NCBI GenBank assembly: GCA_035711865.1
Contig: DASTBT010000146.1
Coordinates: 1 to 20,127 of the forward strand
Direction of reading: 5' to 3'
Length of the DNA stretch: 20,127 nucleotides
Source of the DNA: JAOUEA01 sp035711865
GTDB taxonomy: Bacteria; Actinomycetota; UBA4738; HRBIN12
A program made the position numbers and the translations under genes. The notes under the pieces are model-generated. The model searched no databases. It was not told the origin of the DNA and saw only the letters and a program-made list of their open reading frames with translations. Shown here piece after piece: positions 1 through 6,733 of this stretch. Positions within the stretch are counted from its first letter, which is position 1; the number at the start of each line of letters is the position of its first letter.

Positions 1-307
1 AACCTCGAACCTCGATCCGTTCGCCGTCGAGATCGGTGCCGGTGATCGTCCACTCCGAGACGCCGCGGGCACCAGATGCGAAGTGATCGTCCTCGCCATA
101 GTGCACGTCGGGGATGCCCTCGAACCGAGCCGCGAGCCCGCGGCGGACCTCGTCCTTCCCGACGAACCGGCGCCCCCACGGATCGGGGCCTCGAGGAGCA
201 TCGAACACGCAGTCCTCGGCGAAGTGGGTCATGATCGCATCGAGGTCGTGCTCGTTGAACCCCTCGAGGACCTGCCGAAGCGTCTGGACGGTTCGCTCGG
301 TCGACAT
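1..307 (-). CDS. SnoaL/NTF2-like domain protein, 3' end cut by window edge
   Basis: The reading frame starts at ATG 307 and runs off the left edge after about 102 residues, so the C-terminus is missing. The start is supported by a strong ribosome site (GAGGAGG) 6 nt upstream. The protein begins MSTERTVQTLRQVLEGFNEH and continues with DLDAIMTHFAEDCVFDAP, the usual first helices and strand of the SnoaL-like/NTF2 cone fold. A later FVGKDEVRRGLAARFEGIPD segment is also typical of the family. Members are small polyketide cyclases, ketosteroid-isomerase-like enzymes or proteins of unknown role, so no substrate can be assigned. A weak promoter candidate (TTGACT at 375-370, TATCGA at 351-346) lies upstream on the same strand. 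The fold is fairly sure; the function is unknown. Confidence 0.75.
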   Translation of the reverse strand, partial: MSTERTVQTLRQVLEGFNEHDLDAIMTHFAEDCVFDAPRGPDPWGRRFVGKDEVRRGLAARFEGIPDVHYGEDDHFASGARGVSEWTITGTDLDGERIEVRG

Positions 308-386
308 CGCTGACCTCCTCGGGATGCGGCACACCGGCGGACGCCTCGATAGTCCAGATCGCCTCGGGAAGTCAAGCGTCCTGCCG

Positions 387-392
387 TAGGCT
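387..392 (+). promoter_or_regulatory. Candidate -10 box (TAGGCT) for the RlmJ-like gene
   Basis: TAGGCT fits the actinobacterial TANNNT -10 pattern and lies 8 nt before the ATG at 401. No Shine-Dalgarno sequence is visible there. Transcription would begin at or next to the start codon, giving a leaderless mRNA. No clear -35 box is seen. Confidence 0.4.
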
Positions 393-400
393 CGCGGGCG

Positions 401-1258
401 ATGGCGAACTCGCATTTCGGGCAGATCGGCGACGTGTGGAAGCACCTCGTCCTCGGAGATCTCCTCGACCGGATGCGACCCGTGCGCTATTGGGAGTCGC
501 ACGCCGGCTCGGGCACCTATCCGCTCGACCGTTCGTGGGAACGGGAGTACGGCGTGTACACGCTGATCCGCGAGGCGCCTCGAGCACCCGCGCTCGATCG
601 TTCGAGGTACCTCTGGCTCGTGCGCACCCTGCCTCCCGGCGACGGCGACCAGCCTCGGTACCCCGGGTCCGCGCGCCTCGCGATGGAGGTGCTCGGCGAG
701 GGAGCCACGTATCTGCTCTGCGACCTCGATCCCGCCAGCGTCGCAGATCTGACGCGTTCGGCGCGGGAGCTGGACCTCGCCGACCTCGTCAGGATCGAAC
801 GCGCCGACGGGATCGCGACGATCTGGGCGGGCGCCCGGGATCTTCCGCCCGGAGCCGTGGCTTCGACCCTCGCGCTGCTCGACCCGTTCGACGCGACCGA
901 ACGATCGTCCGAAGGCATGAACTCCCCCGACCTGTTCTCGGAGCTCGCCGCTCGCGGCTTCCCGACGGCGTTCTGGTTCGGCTACGACGATGCACGCGAG
1001 CGCGACGAGCTCCTCGCGAGGGTCGCCCTGGATGCCGCCGGGGCCCACTCGCTCGAGGTCGGGACCGCGTTCCTGCGGGGCGAGACCACCTTGAACCCCG
1101 GCGTCGCCGGCTGCGCGATGGTGCTCGCGAACGTGCCGGCCGACGACGTCGATCACTCGGAGCGGCTCGGCCGCCAGCTCGCGGCGTGTTACGACGAGGT
1201 CCTGATGCCAGACGGCACGCCCGGGTCCCTCGTGTTCACTCGCATCGATCCGCAGTGA
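401..1258 (+). CDS. RlmJ-like (23S rRNA A2030 N6-methyltransferase family) protein
   Basis: This 285-residue protein looks like the RlmJ family, which methylates adenine N6 in 23S rRNA using S-adenosylmethionine. Visible family marks are the N-terminal FGQIGDVWKHLVLGDLL (residues 6-22, with the DVxKH signature), the SAM-binding ESHAGSGTYPL (32-42), RYPGSARLA (87-93) and the acidic strand LLCDLDP (105-111). The catalytic motif IV, DPPY in active adenine methyltransferases, reads LLDPFDATE (159-167), so the usual aromatic residue is absent. This could mean a changed substrate or no N6-adenine activity. A DPF motif also occurs in the TcmP family, a weaker alternative assignment. The start is supported by the N-terminal signature and by a -10 box at leaderless spacing. 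The gene ends 3 nt from the convergent methyltransferase. Confidence 0.7.
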   Translation: MANSHFGQIGDVWKHLVLGDLLDRMRPVRYWESHAGSGTYPLDRSWEREYGVYTLIREAPRAPALDRSRYLWLVRTLPPGDGDQPRYPGSARLAMEVLGEGATYLLCDLDPASVADLTRSARELDLADLVRIERADGIATIWAGARDLPPGAVASTLALLDPFDATERSSEGMNSPDLFSELAARGFPTAFWFGYDDARERDELLARVALDAAGAHSLEVGTAFLRGETTLNPGVAGCAMVLANVPADDVDHSERLGRQLAACYDEVLMPDGTPGSLVFTRIDPQ

Positions 1259-1261
1259 GCG

Positions 1262-2056
1262 TCAGGCGGGCTTCGTCGCCGTCGCGAGGATCACGTCGCG
1301 GAAGTCGTTGAGCGGATCGGGGAACCGCTCGGCGAACACGGCACGTGCGCGCTCTCGCAGCGACTCCCAGCCAGGCTCGCCCAGCATGTTCCTCGTGAAC
1401 CGGCCGGTGGCCCACACCTGCAGACCGTCGAGGTACTCCTCGAGTGAGTACGTCCACCGGTACTTCACGACCTCGGTCCGCACGCTCCGAAAGCCCGCGT
1501 CGATGAGCGCCTCCTCGACGTTCGTGCGCGACTTGAGCCGGTCGTGTCCTGGAGCGGCCCCCGCGTACGCGGAGGCAAGCATCTCCCGGGGCACGACCGT
1601 CGTGACGAGCTCACGCCACGCCTCCTGGTAGGCGTCGTCACGGTCGGACCACGATGAGAAGCCGACGCGGCCCTCGGGCCGCATCACTCGGGTGATGTCG
1701 AACAGCGCGGTCTCGATCTTGTCGAAGTGCGCGAGCACGAACGACCCGAGCACGGCATCGAACCGGCCCGGTCCGAACGGGAGGTCGATCGCGTGCGCGG
1801 CCACGACCGGCACCTTCGGACGCTCCCGCCGGGCGACGAGCAGCATGCCCAGGGACTCGTCGACGCCGACCACCGCGGCCCCGGCGTCGGTGGCAGCCTG
1901 GGCGGCGACCCCGGTGCCGGTGCCGACGTCGAGCACGGCGGCACCGTCGGGCAGGTCGATCATCTCCACCAGGTCGCGAGCCACCTCAGCGAGCCGCGGG
2001 GCATGGACCCGCTCGTAGGTCTCGGCGACGTCGTCGTAGGTGCGCCAGTCCTGCAT
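1262..2056 (-). CDS. Class I SAM-dependent methyltransferase
   Basis: This 264-residue protein has the Methyltransf_11 (UbiE-like) layout. Motif I, AAVLDVGTGTGVAA, begins near residue 39; the acidic end of strand 2 follows in VVGVDESLGML; the motif II/IV region is RFDAVLGSFVLAHF; and VMRPEGRVGFSSW is the typical post-motif strand. The N-terminus MQDWRTYDDVAETYERVH is also typical of the group. I place the start at ATG 2056 rather than the longer frame from 2128: a TACGAT -10 box lies exactly 6 nt before it, and the 24 extra upstream residues have no family character. The substrate is unknown; small-molecule O-, N- or C-methylation is the usual role. It is divergent from the membrane-protein operon and convergent with the RlmJ-like gene. 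Confidence 0.85.
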   Translation of the reverse strand: MQDWRTYDDVAETYERVHAPRLAEVARDLVEMIDLPDGAAVLDVGTGTGVAAQAATDAGAAVVGVDESLGMLLVARRERPKVPVVAAHAIDLPFGPGRFDAVLGSFVLAHFDKIETALFDITRVMRPEGRVGFSSWSDRDDAYQEAWRELVTTVVPREMLASAYAGAAPGHDRLKSRTNVEEALIDAGFRSVRTEVVKYRWTYSLEEYLDGLQVWATGRFTRNMLGEPGWESLRERARAVFAERFPDPLNDFRDVILATATKPA

Positions 2057-2062
2057 CGGGCA

Positions 2063-2068
2063 ATCGTA
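2063..2068 (-). promoter_or_regulatory. Candidate -10 box (TACGAT) of a leaderless methyltransferase transcript
   Basis: Read on the minus strand, the sequence is TACGAT, then TGCCCG, then ATG. The 6-nt gap puts the expected transcription start on the start codon. No Shine-Dalgarno is present. Confidence 0.55.
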
Positions 2069-2095
2069 TCGGCCCCCGGCGTGAACGGGTCGAAC

Positions 2096-2114
2096 ACTCG
2101 CCCGCAGGGCGGGT
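2096..2114. repeat. Inverted repeat in the divergent intergenic region
   Basis: ACTCGCCC and GGGCGGGT form an 8-bp stem (one T-G wobble) around the 3-nt loop GCA. It lies 17 nt upstream of the TAGGCT -10 box of the plus-strand operon and 40 nt upstream of the methyltransferase start. It could be an operator for one or both divergent promoters, or a hairpin formed by chance in GC-rich DNA. Confidence 0.4.
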
Positions 2115-2131
2115 CTCGGGATCCGCACGGT

Positions 2132-2137
2132 TAGGCT
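2132..2137 (+). promoter_or_regulatory. Candidate -10 box (TAGGCT) of the five-gene operon
   Basis: TAGGCT lies 26 nt before the GTG at 2164. It would give a leader of about 20 nt that contains the ribosome site GAGGGA. No convincing -35 box is seen. Confidence 0.4.
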
Positions 2138-2163
2138 TCGGGCCGTATGCGAGGGAAGACACG

Positions 2164-2940
2164 GTGACCGGCGCGGCCGGCTACATGGCGCTCGTGCTGG
2201 CCCAGGCGGTGGCCGGGTCGCTCGCGTTCTTGTGGCTGACCCCGTTGTGGAACGAGGTCAAGCGTGGATTCTTCACGCTCACCACCGGGATCGTGCTCGT
2301 GTTGGCGGCGGGCTCGTGGCTCTCCACCCGCGCGGCGTTGATCGCCGGCGACGACGCCGGCCGATGGTCGGCGACGCTCGCTTCGGCGACGGCCGGAGCC
2401 GTGGGGCTCTCCTTCCTGCTGATGCTCTCGAAGCGTCACCTCCCCGCGCGGGTCCTCGGATCCGCGAGCGTGGGTGTGGCGACGGCGACCCTCGTCGCGA
2501 TGGCGGGAACCGGTCGGCAGGCGTTCCCGGTCGCCCTGTTCCAGCTGCTCGTCGGCGCGGCCTTCCTCGGATCGATCACCGACGGATTGCTGCTGGGCCA
2601 CTGGTACCTCACCGACAGAGGCCTTCCCCGGAGGCCGATCGATCGCATGACGACGGCGATGCTCGTGGCCGTCGTGATCGAGGTGGTCGCGATCGTCTCC
2701 AGCGGATTCGGCGGGGTCGAGTCCTCGGCGTCGTTGAACCCGCTGCTCACCGCCGGAGCCCTCGCGCCGTGGATCGCGCTCGGCATGGTCGTCGCGACGT
2801 TCCTGATCGCGCTCCTCACCCGCGCCGCGCTCCGAGGGCAGCGAGCCTCGGCAGTGCAGTCGGCGACCGGGTTCTACTACCTCGCGGTCGTCACGGCTTT
2901 CACGGCGGAGGTCGCCGTGAAGACCCGGTTCCTGGTCTGA
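2164..2940 (+). CDS. Multi-pass membrane protein of unknown function
   Basis: This 258-residue hydrophobic protein has about eight predicted membrane segments (near residues 6-28, 36-54, 68-88, 97-115, 121-147, 164-182, 197-219 and 233-252). I do not recognise a named family. The most distinctive segment is GLLLGHWYLTDRGLP (141-155): a histidine and tryptophan at the end of a helix, followed by a basic loop, a pattern found in uncharacterised integral membrane proteins. The GTG start at 2164 has the ribosome site GAGGGA 7 nt upstream. It is the first gene of a tight operon; the next start lies 2 nt after its stop. Being co-transcribed with a CPBP protein and a PAP2 phosphatase suggests a role in the membrane, but this is inference. 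Confidence 0.7.
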   Translation: MTGAAGYMALVLAQAVAGSLAFLWLTPLWNEVKRGFFTLTTGIVLVLAAGSWLSTRAALIAGDDAGRWSATLASATAGAVGLSFLLMLSKRHLPARVLGSASVGVATATLVAMAGTGRQAFPVALFQLLVGAAFLGSITDGLLLGHWYLTDRGLPRRPIDRMTTAMLVAVVIEVVAIVSSGFGGVESSASLNPLLTAGALAPWIALGMVVATFLIALLTRAALRGQRASAVQSATGFYYLAVVTAFTAEVAVKTRFLV

Positions 2941-2942
2941 GG

Positions 2943-3578
2943 ATGCAGATCGCGGTCATCGTCGTGGGAGCGGTCGCCGAGTTCGCCGGATGGTGGCGCG
3001 TCTCGTCCGGACGCGCCGGGGTGTGGAAGCTCATGCCCGTGGTACTGGTGGTGATGGGGATCGCCGCCGCCGTGGCGCGCCCGCCCGTCGCCGCCGAGAC
3101 CGGGGCGGTCACGGCGGTCGTCGTCGGCCTCGCGTCGGGGCTCGCGCTCTACGTCGGGACCAGGATGTTCGTATGGCTCGCCGCGCGATGGCCCCCGTTC
3201 CGCGAAGATGTCGTCGAGAAGTACGAGCAGGCAGGCGACGTCACGCTGGCCACGTCCCTCGTCCTGAGCCTCGTCGTCATGGTGCCCGCGGAGGAGTTGT
3301 TCTGGCGGGGGCTCACGCTGCCTCGGCTCGCCGATGCGATCGATCCGTGGCTCGCGGCTCTCGTCGCGTGGATCGGGTACATCGTCGCGAACGCCGCGAG
3401 CCGGAGCCTTCCGATCGTCGCCGGGGCGATCGTCGGCGGCGCCCTCTGGTCTGGCCTCGCCTGGTGGTCCGGGGGTGTGCTCGCCGGCCTCGCGAGCCAT
3501 ATCCTGTGGACCGGACTGATGCTCGCGCTTCCCCCCGGTTCCGGGCGCGGGGCGATCGAGGAAGGGGCGGCCAGGTGA
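2943..3578 (+). CDS. CPBP (CAAX protease/bacteriocin-processing) family membrane protein, degenerate
   Basis: This 211-residue protein has five to six hydrophobic segments. The first CPBP motif is clear: PAEELFWRGL, with Glu117, Glu118 and Arg122 matching EExxxR, the glutamates of the intramembrane metalloprotease site. A later SHILWT segment with His186 matches the third motif. The second motif, normally FxxxH, seems to be YIVAN (146-150), so the usual histidine is missing. The family includes CAAX prenyl proteases and bacteriocin-immunity proteins; the altered second motif makes activity uncertain. The ATG at 2943 follows the upstream stop by 2 nt. The stop codon overlaps the GTG start of the next gene by 4 nt (GTGA), so translation is probably coupled. 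Confidence 0.75.
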   Translation: MQIAVIVVGAVAEFAGWWRVSSGRAGVWKLMPVVLVVMGIAAAVARPPVAAETGAVTAVVVGLASGLALYVGTRMFVWLAARWPPFREDVVEKYEQAGDVTLATSLVLSLVVMVPAEELFWRGLTLPRLADAIDPWLAALVAWIGYIVANAASRSLPIVAGAIVGGALWSGLAWWSGGVLAGLASHILWTGLMLALPPGSGRGAIEEGAAR

Positions 3579-4522
3579 GTTTCCTGTCGACCGCGGTGCA
3601 ACAGGTGCTCGAGGACGCGCCCTTCTGCGCCGTCGCGACCTCGACGCCTCGCGGCCCGCACTGCACGCCGCTCGTCTTCGCCTATTCGGGCGGACGGGTG
3701 TGGCTCACCACGTCGCGCGGCTCCGTGAAGACTCGCGCCTGGAAGGTCGATCCGGGGGTCGCCGGCCTCGTGCGGCAGGGCGACCTTTCGGTGACGTTCA
3801 CCGGGACCGTGAAGACCTACGATGCCCTCGACCGGAACACCTGGGGCGCGGCCGTGACCGGCGCCACCTCGATCGCTCGCGCCACCGCGAGGTTCAGCAA
3901 GAAGAATGCGAGGTTCTTCGCGGGCTACGCGTTCGACGCTCGGCAGGTTCCCCTCGCCTGGACGCCGCCGGGGCGGGTGTTCGTCGGCATCGACCTCGAT
4001 CGCACGGCGCTCCTCGACGAGGACGGCGTACAGGAAGGCCGCGGCCGATGGGGAGGTGAAGCCCTGGGGCACAAGACCTTCCGGCAGGTGAAGCAGGGCC
4101 CCGATCCACTGAGCGCGTTGCCGGCCGACATGGCCACCACGCTGGGGCGCAGCGGCGAGGCGGCGCTGACCGTCTCGGGGGCTCGTGGACCGGTCGTGCT
4201 GCCGGTGCGGTGGCTCGCGGAGGCCTCGGCGCTGTACGCGGCCCTGCCCGACGAGACGCTCGCGCTCGCCGGCGCCGCCCCCGCCGCCCCCGTCGCGCTC
4301 ACGGTCGACGAGGCCAGCGCCTGGCGGGCACGCGACATGTCCGGCGCGATGGTGCAAGGCTCCGGGTCGTTCTACGTGCTCGACGCGCTGGGATCCGGCG
4401 CGAAGACGGCTCGGTCGATCGCGACGGCGCTGCATCCCGGTGCGGGCGCGCTCGTGCGCATCACGCCCGAACGGCTCGTGTGGTGGAAGGGCTGGTCGAG
4501 CGGCAGCGCCGCCGCGGCATGA
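3575..4522 (+). CDS. Pyridoxamine 5'-phosphate oxidase-like split-barrel protein, apparently tandem
   Basis: This 315-residue protein starts at GTG 3575, inside the stop codon of the CPBP gene. Residues 1 to about 85 (VLEDAPFCAVATSTPRGPHC, then TPLVFAYSGGRVWLTTSRGS and VTFTGTVKTYD) show the flavin-binding split-barrel pattern of the PNPOx superfamily. Residues about 185-280 (GEAALTVSGARGPVVLPVRW, ALYAALPDETLAL, ALTVDEASAWRARDMSGAMV) repeat the same strand order, so the protein looks like two split barrels in a row. The C-terminal RITPERLVWWKGW is a typical closing segment. FMN or F420 binding is likely for the family, but the cofactor and substrate cannot be read from the sequence. The stop overlaps the next ATG (ATGA). 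Confidence 0.75.
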   Translation: MSFLSTAVQQVLEDAPFCAVATSTPRGPHCTPLVFAYSGGRVWLTTSRGSVKTRAWKVDPGVAGLVRQGDLSVTFTGTVKTYDALDRNTWGAAVTGATSIARATARFSKKNARFFAGYAFDARQVPLAWTPPGRVFVGIDLDRTALLDEDGVQEGRGRWGGEALGHKTFRQVKQGPDPLSALPADMATTLGRSGEAALTVSGARGPVVLPVRWLAEASALYAALPDETLALAGAAPAAPVALTVDEASAWRARDMSGAMVQGSGSFYVLDALGSGAKTARSIATALHPGAGALVRITPERLVWWKGWSSGSAAAA

Positions 4523-4968
4523 CCACGGTCGAGTTCTCCGTCGAGGTCGATGCCCCGGCCGAGACCGTGTGGGAGATCGCGAGCGACCCCCGCAACCTGC
4601 CGCAGTGGGACAAGCACATCGAGCGCGTCGAACCCCCGGAGGGCGGCATGCAGGTCGGCGCCACCTACGACGTCGTGATGGCGCTGGTGGGTGTGCACGC
4701 GACCGTGCACGCGACCGTGCTGGAGTGGGAGCCGCCGTGGCGATCGGGCGTTCGCCTCGAAGGCCTGCTCGAGGCCACCGTGACGACGTCGGTGGCGTCG
4801 CTGCCCTTCGACCGCAGCTTGCTGCGGCACGAGGTGTCCTACCGGTTCCGTGGACCCTTCGGCAGGTTCGGCGCTGCCGGGCTCAACGCGATGGGCGGCG
4901 CGCAATACGCGCTGAAGCACGGAGTGCTGGCGCAGAAGCGCGAGATCGAGGAGCGCGCGCGAGCGTGA
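4519..4968 (+). CDS. SRPBCC (START/polyketide cyclase-like) family protein
   Basis: This 149-residue protein starts at ATG 4519, overlapping the previous stop by 4 nt. The opening TTVEFSVEVDAPAETVWEIA, followed by SDPRNLPQWDKHIERVEPPE, is the standard start of SRPBCC helix-grip proteins, which bind hydrophobic ligands. The C-terminal helix (residues about 122-149, from NAMGGAQYALKHGV onward) is also typical. No catalytic residues can be named. Binding of a lipid or another hydrophobic molecule would fit the membrane-related operon but is inference. A perfect 12-bp tandem duplication lies inside the gene. The stop overlaps the GTG of the PAP2 gene. Confidence 0.8.
   Translation: MTTVEFSVEVDAPAETVWEIASDPRNLPQWDKHIERVEPPEGGMQVGATYDVVMALVGVHATVHATVLEWEPPWRSGVRLEGLLEATVTTSVASLPFDRSLLRHEVSYRFRGPFGRFGAAGLNAMGGAQYALKHGVLAQKREIEERARA
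4693..4716 (+). repeat. Perfect 12-bp tandem duplication inside the SRPBCC gene
   Basis: GTGCACGCGACC occurs twice back to back (4693-4704 and 4705-4716), encoding VHATVHAT in one strand of the fold. It is in frame and probably reflects replication slippage. Confidence 0.9.
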
Positions 4969-5576
4969 AGGTGCGATCGCTGCTCCGAGGCGCCGCGCTC
5001 GCCGCCGCCGCCGGCGGCGTGGGGTACGTTGCCCTCGCAACCGACGAGGGTCGCCGTGGCGACGCCGATCTGTTCGAGGCGGTCAACCGTGGCCACGGCC
5101 CCGAGGCCGATCGCGCCTTCGCAGGGATCACGGAGCTCGGGTCGCTCTACGCCGTCGGGGCCGCGGCCGGGACGCTCGCGGCGCTCGGCAGGCCGCGGCA
5201 GGCCGTTCGGGCGATCGCCGCCGCCGGGACGACCTGGCTCCTCGGCCAGGCGGTCAAGCGCGTGGTCGAGCGCCCCCGCCCTTCCGTCGCCGACCCCACC
5301 GGCACCCGGGCGATGATCGCGCCTCCGATGGGCACGTCGTGGCCGAGCAGCCACCCGGCGGTGCTCACGGCGTTCACCGTCGTGGTCGGGCACGAGCTGG
5401 AGGCCGGGATCGTCGCACGCGGGAGTCTGACGGCGCTCGGGCTTTCGGTCGCCGCATCTCGCGTGTACCTCGGCGTGCACTACCCGAGCGACGCCGTGAG
5501 CGGCTTCCTCATGGGCAGGGCGGTCGCGGCGGTTTGGCCCAGCGCCGGGGAGCGTCGGCGAAAGCGGCGACCTTAG
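4965..5576 (+). CDS. PAP2-family phosphatase (membrane phosphatidic-acid phosphatase-like)
   Basis: This 203-residue protein starts at GTG 4965, overlapping the previous stop (GTGA). All three PAP2 motifs are present: KxxxxxxRP at Lys98-Pro106 (KRVVERPRP), PSSH at 127-130 (a PSGH variant) with the catalytic-site His130, and SRxxxxxHxxxD at Ser165-Asp176 (SRVYLGVHYPSD). Hydrophobic segments surround them, so it is probably in the membrane with its active site facing outward. Family members dephosphorylate phosphatidic acid, undecaprenyl pyrophosphate or similar lipid phosphates; which one cannot be told here. It is the last gene of the operon. Its TAG stop shares two bases with the stop codon of the convergent mrp gene. 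Confidence 0.9.
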   Translation: MKVRSLLRGAALAAAAGGVGYVALATDEGRRGDADLFEAVNRGHGPEADRAFAGITELGSLYAVGAAAGTLAALGRPRQAVRAIAAAGTTWLLGQAVKRVVERPRPSVADPTGTRAMIAPPMGTSWPSSHPAVLTAFTVVVGHELEAGIVARGSLTALGLSVAASRVYLGVHYPSDAVSGFLMGRAVAAVWPSAGERRRKRRP

Positions 5577-6673
5577 CTCGTCATCAGGGTGAGCGGCTTC
5601 CCGATCTTGCTCTTCGTCGAGCGGGCGACCGCGTCCGCCGCTTCGCGCAGGGCGACGCTCGCCGGCGCGTCGGGCTCGACCACGACGATCGGCGCACCGG
5701 TGTCACCGCCCTCGCGCATCGCGGGCATCAGGGGCACCTGCGCCATCAAGGGCACACCGAGGTGCTCCGCGGCGGCCTGTCCGCCACCTTCCCCGAAGAT
5801 CGCCTCGCGCTCGCCGCAGTGTGGGCAGACGTACCAGCTCATGTTCTCGACCACCCCGATCGGGCGGAGGTTCGTGCGCTCGGCCATGCGACCCGCTCGC
5901 TCGGCCACGGTGCGCGCCGCTTCCTGGGGCGTGGTCACGACGAGCATCGACGCGCCCGGCAGGAACGACGCCAGCGAGATCGAGACGTCGCCGGTGCCGG
6001 GTGGCAGGTCGCACAACAGGAAGTCGAGATCGCCCCAGTAGACGTCGCCGAGGAACTGCTCGATCGCCTTGTGCAGCATCGGGCCGCGCCAGATCACCGG
6101 AGTCTCCTCGGGCACGAAGAAGCCCATCGAGATCACCTTCACGCCGTGGCCCTCGAGCGGCAGGATCATGTTGTCGAAGCCGACGGGCTTGCCCGTCACA
6201 CCGAGCATGCGGGGAACGCTGAAGCCCCAGACGTCGGCGTCGAGCACGCCGACCGTGCTGCCCCCGGCCGCGAGCGCCGCCGCGAGGTTCACGGTGACCG
6301 ACGATTTGCCGACGCCGCCCTTGCCCGACGCCACCGCGATCACCGAGGTCGACGGCGGGAACCGGATCTTCTGCTGAGGGGTCGGGGCGCCGCCGCGCAG
6401 CTGCGAGACGAGCCCTTCCCGCTGCTCCTGACTCATCGGGGTGAGCCGTACGTCGACGCGTTCCACTCCCTCGAGCGGTTGCACGGCGGCGGTCACGTCC
6501 TGGGTGATGCGGTCCTTCAGCGGGCAGCCCTCGATCGTGAGCAGTACGTGAACCTCGACCCGGCCGCCGTCGACGGCGATCGATTCCAGCATGCCGATGT
6601 CTTCGATCGGCTTCCCGATCTCGGGGTCCATCACGCCCCGAAGGGCCTGCCGGACCTGCTCTTCGGTGATCAA
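5573..6673 (-). CDS. mrp: Mrp/ApbC-type iron-sulfur cluster carrier P-loop ATPase
   Basis: This 366-residue protein loads or transfers iron-sulfur clusters to apo-proteins in the cytoplasm. Residues 1-75 are a MIP18/DUF59 domain (EEQVRQALRGVMDPEIGKPI, with Cys50 in the EGCPLKD motif). Residues 110-350 are the ATPase: deviant Walker A GKGGVGKS (117-124), DADVWG (145-150), CDLPPGTGD (221-229) and the cluster-ligand CxxC as VCPHCGE (283-286). The start is a TTG at 6673 (DNA GACG-TTG-ATC), chosen because AAAGGG lies 7 nt upstream and MITEEQVRQAL is where the family begins; the longer ATG frame from 6781 would read through the promoter and operator. It is divergent from a SufR-like regulator, which supports an iron-sulfur role. 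Confidence 0.93.
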   Translation of the reverse strand: MITEEQVRQALRGVMDPEIGKPIEDIGMLESIAVDGGRVEVHVLLTIEGCPLKDRITQDVTAAVQPLEGVERVDVRLTPMSQEQREGLVSQLRGGAPTPQQKIRFPPSTSVIAVASGKGGVGKSSVTVNLAAALAAGGSTVGVLDADVWGFSVPRMLGVTGKPVGFDNMILPLEGHGVKVISMGFFVPEETPVIWRGPMLHKAIEQFLGDVYWGDLDFLLCDLPPGTGDVSISLASFLPGASMLVVTTPQEAARTVAERAGRMAERTNLRPIGVVENMSWYVCPHCGEREAIFGEGGGQAAAEHLGVPLMAQVPLMPAMREGGDTGAPIVVVEPDAPASVALREAADAVARSTKSKIGKPLTLMTS

Positions 6674-6698
6674 CGTCGGTCCCTTTCCCTCTAAGCTT

Positions 6699-6726
6699 GA
6701 TTCACACGGTGCTGACCGTGGAAATC
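6699..6726. promoter_or_regulatory. Dyad-symmetric operator candidate between mrp and the SufR-like gene
   Basis: The 28-bp dyad is GATT-N2-CACGGT-N4-ACCGTG-N2-AATC: ten of the twelve base pairs outside the central N4 are complementary, and the inner six are perfect. It lies in the 70-bp divergent gap, just downstream of the likely mrp -10 box and upstream of the regulator start. Such an element is typical of a dimeric winged-helix regulator acting on both promoters. The adjacent SufR-like protein is the obvious candidate. Confidence 0.65.
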
Positions 6727-6727
6727 C

Positions 6728-6733
6728 ATGATA
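6728..6733 (-). promoter_or_regulatory. Candidate -10 box (TATCAT) for mrp
   Basis: On the minus strand TATCAT lies 54 nt before the TTG start of mrp and immediately upstream of the dyad, so a protein bound there would cover the transcription start. On the plus strand, the overlapping TACGTC (6732-6737) sits 6 nt before the GTG at 6744 and could serve a leaderless regulator transcript. Confidence 0.4.

Noticed and set aside
83..389. Open frames on the plus strand at the left end
   Set aside because: They are antisense to the SnoaL-like gene, which has a family match, a strong ribosome site and normal codon use.
2057..2128. 24-residue N-terminal extension of the methyltransferase
   Set aside because: No ribosome site, no family similarity, and a -10 box at leaderless spacing supports ATG 2056.
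2990..3574. Long arginine-rich extension ahead of the split-barrel protein
   Set aside because: It is an out-of-frame reading of the CPBP gene; the GTGA overlap at 3575 is the real start.
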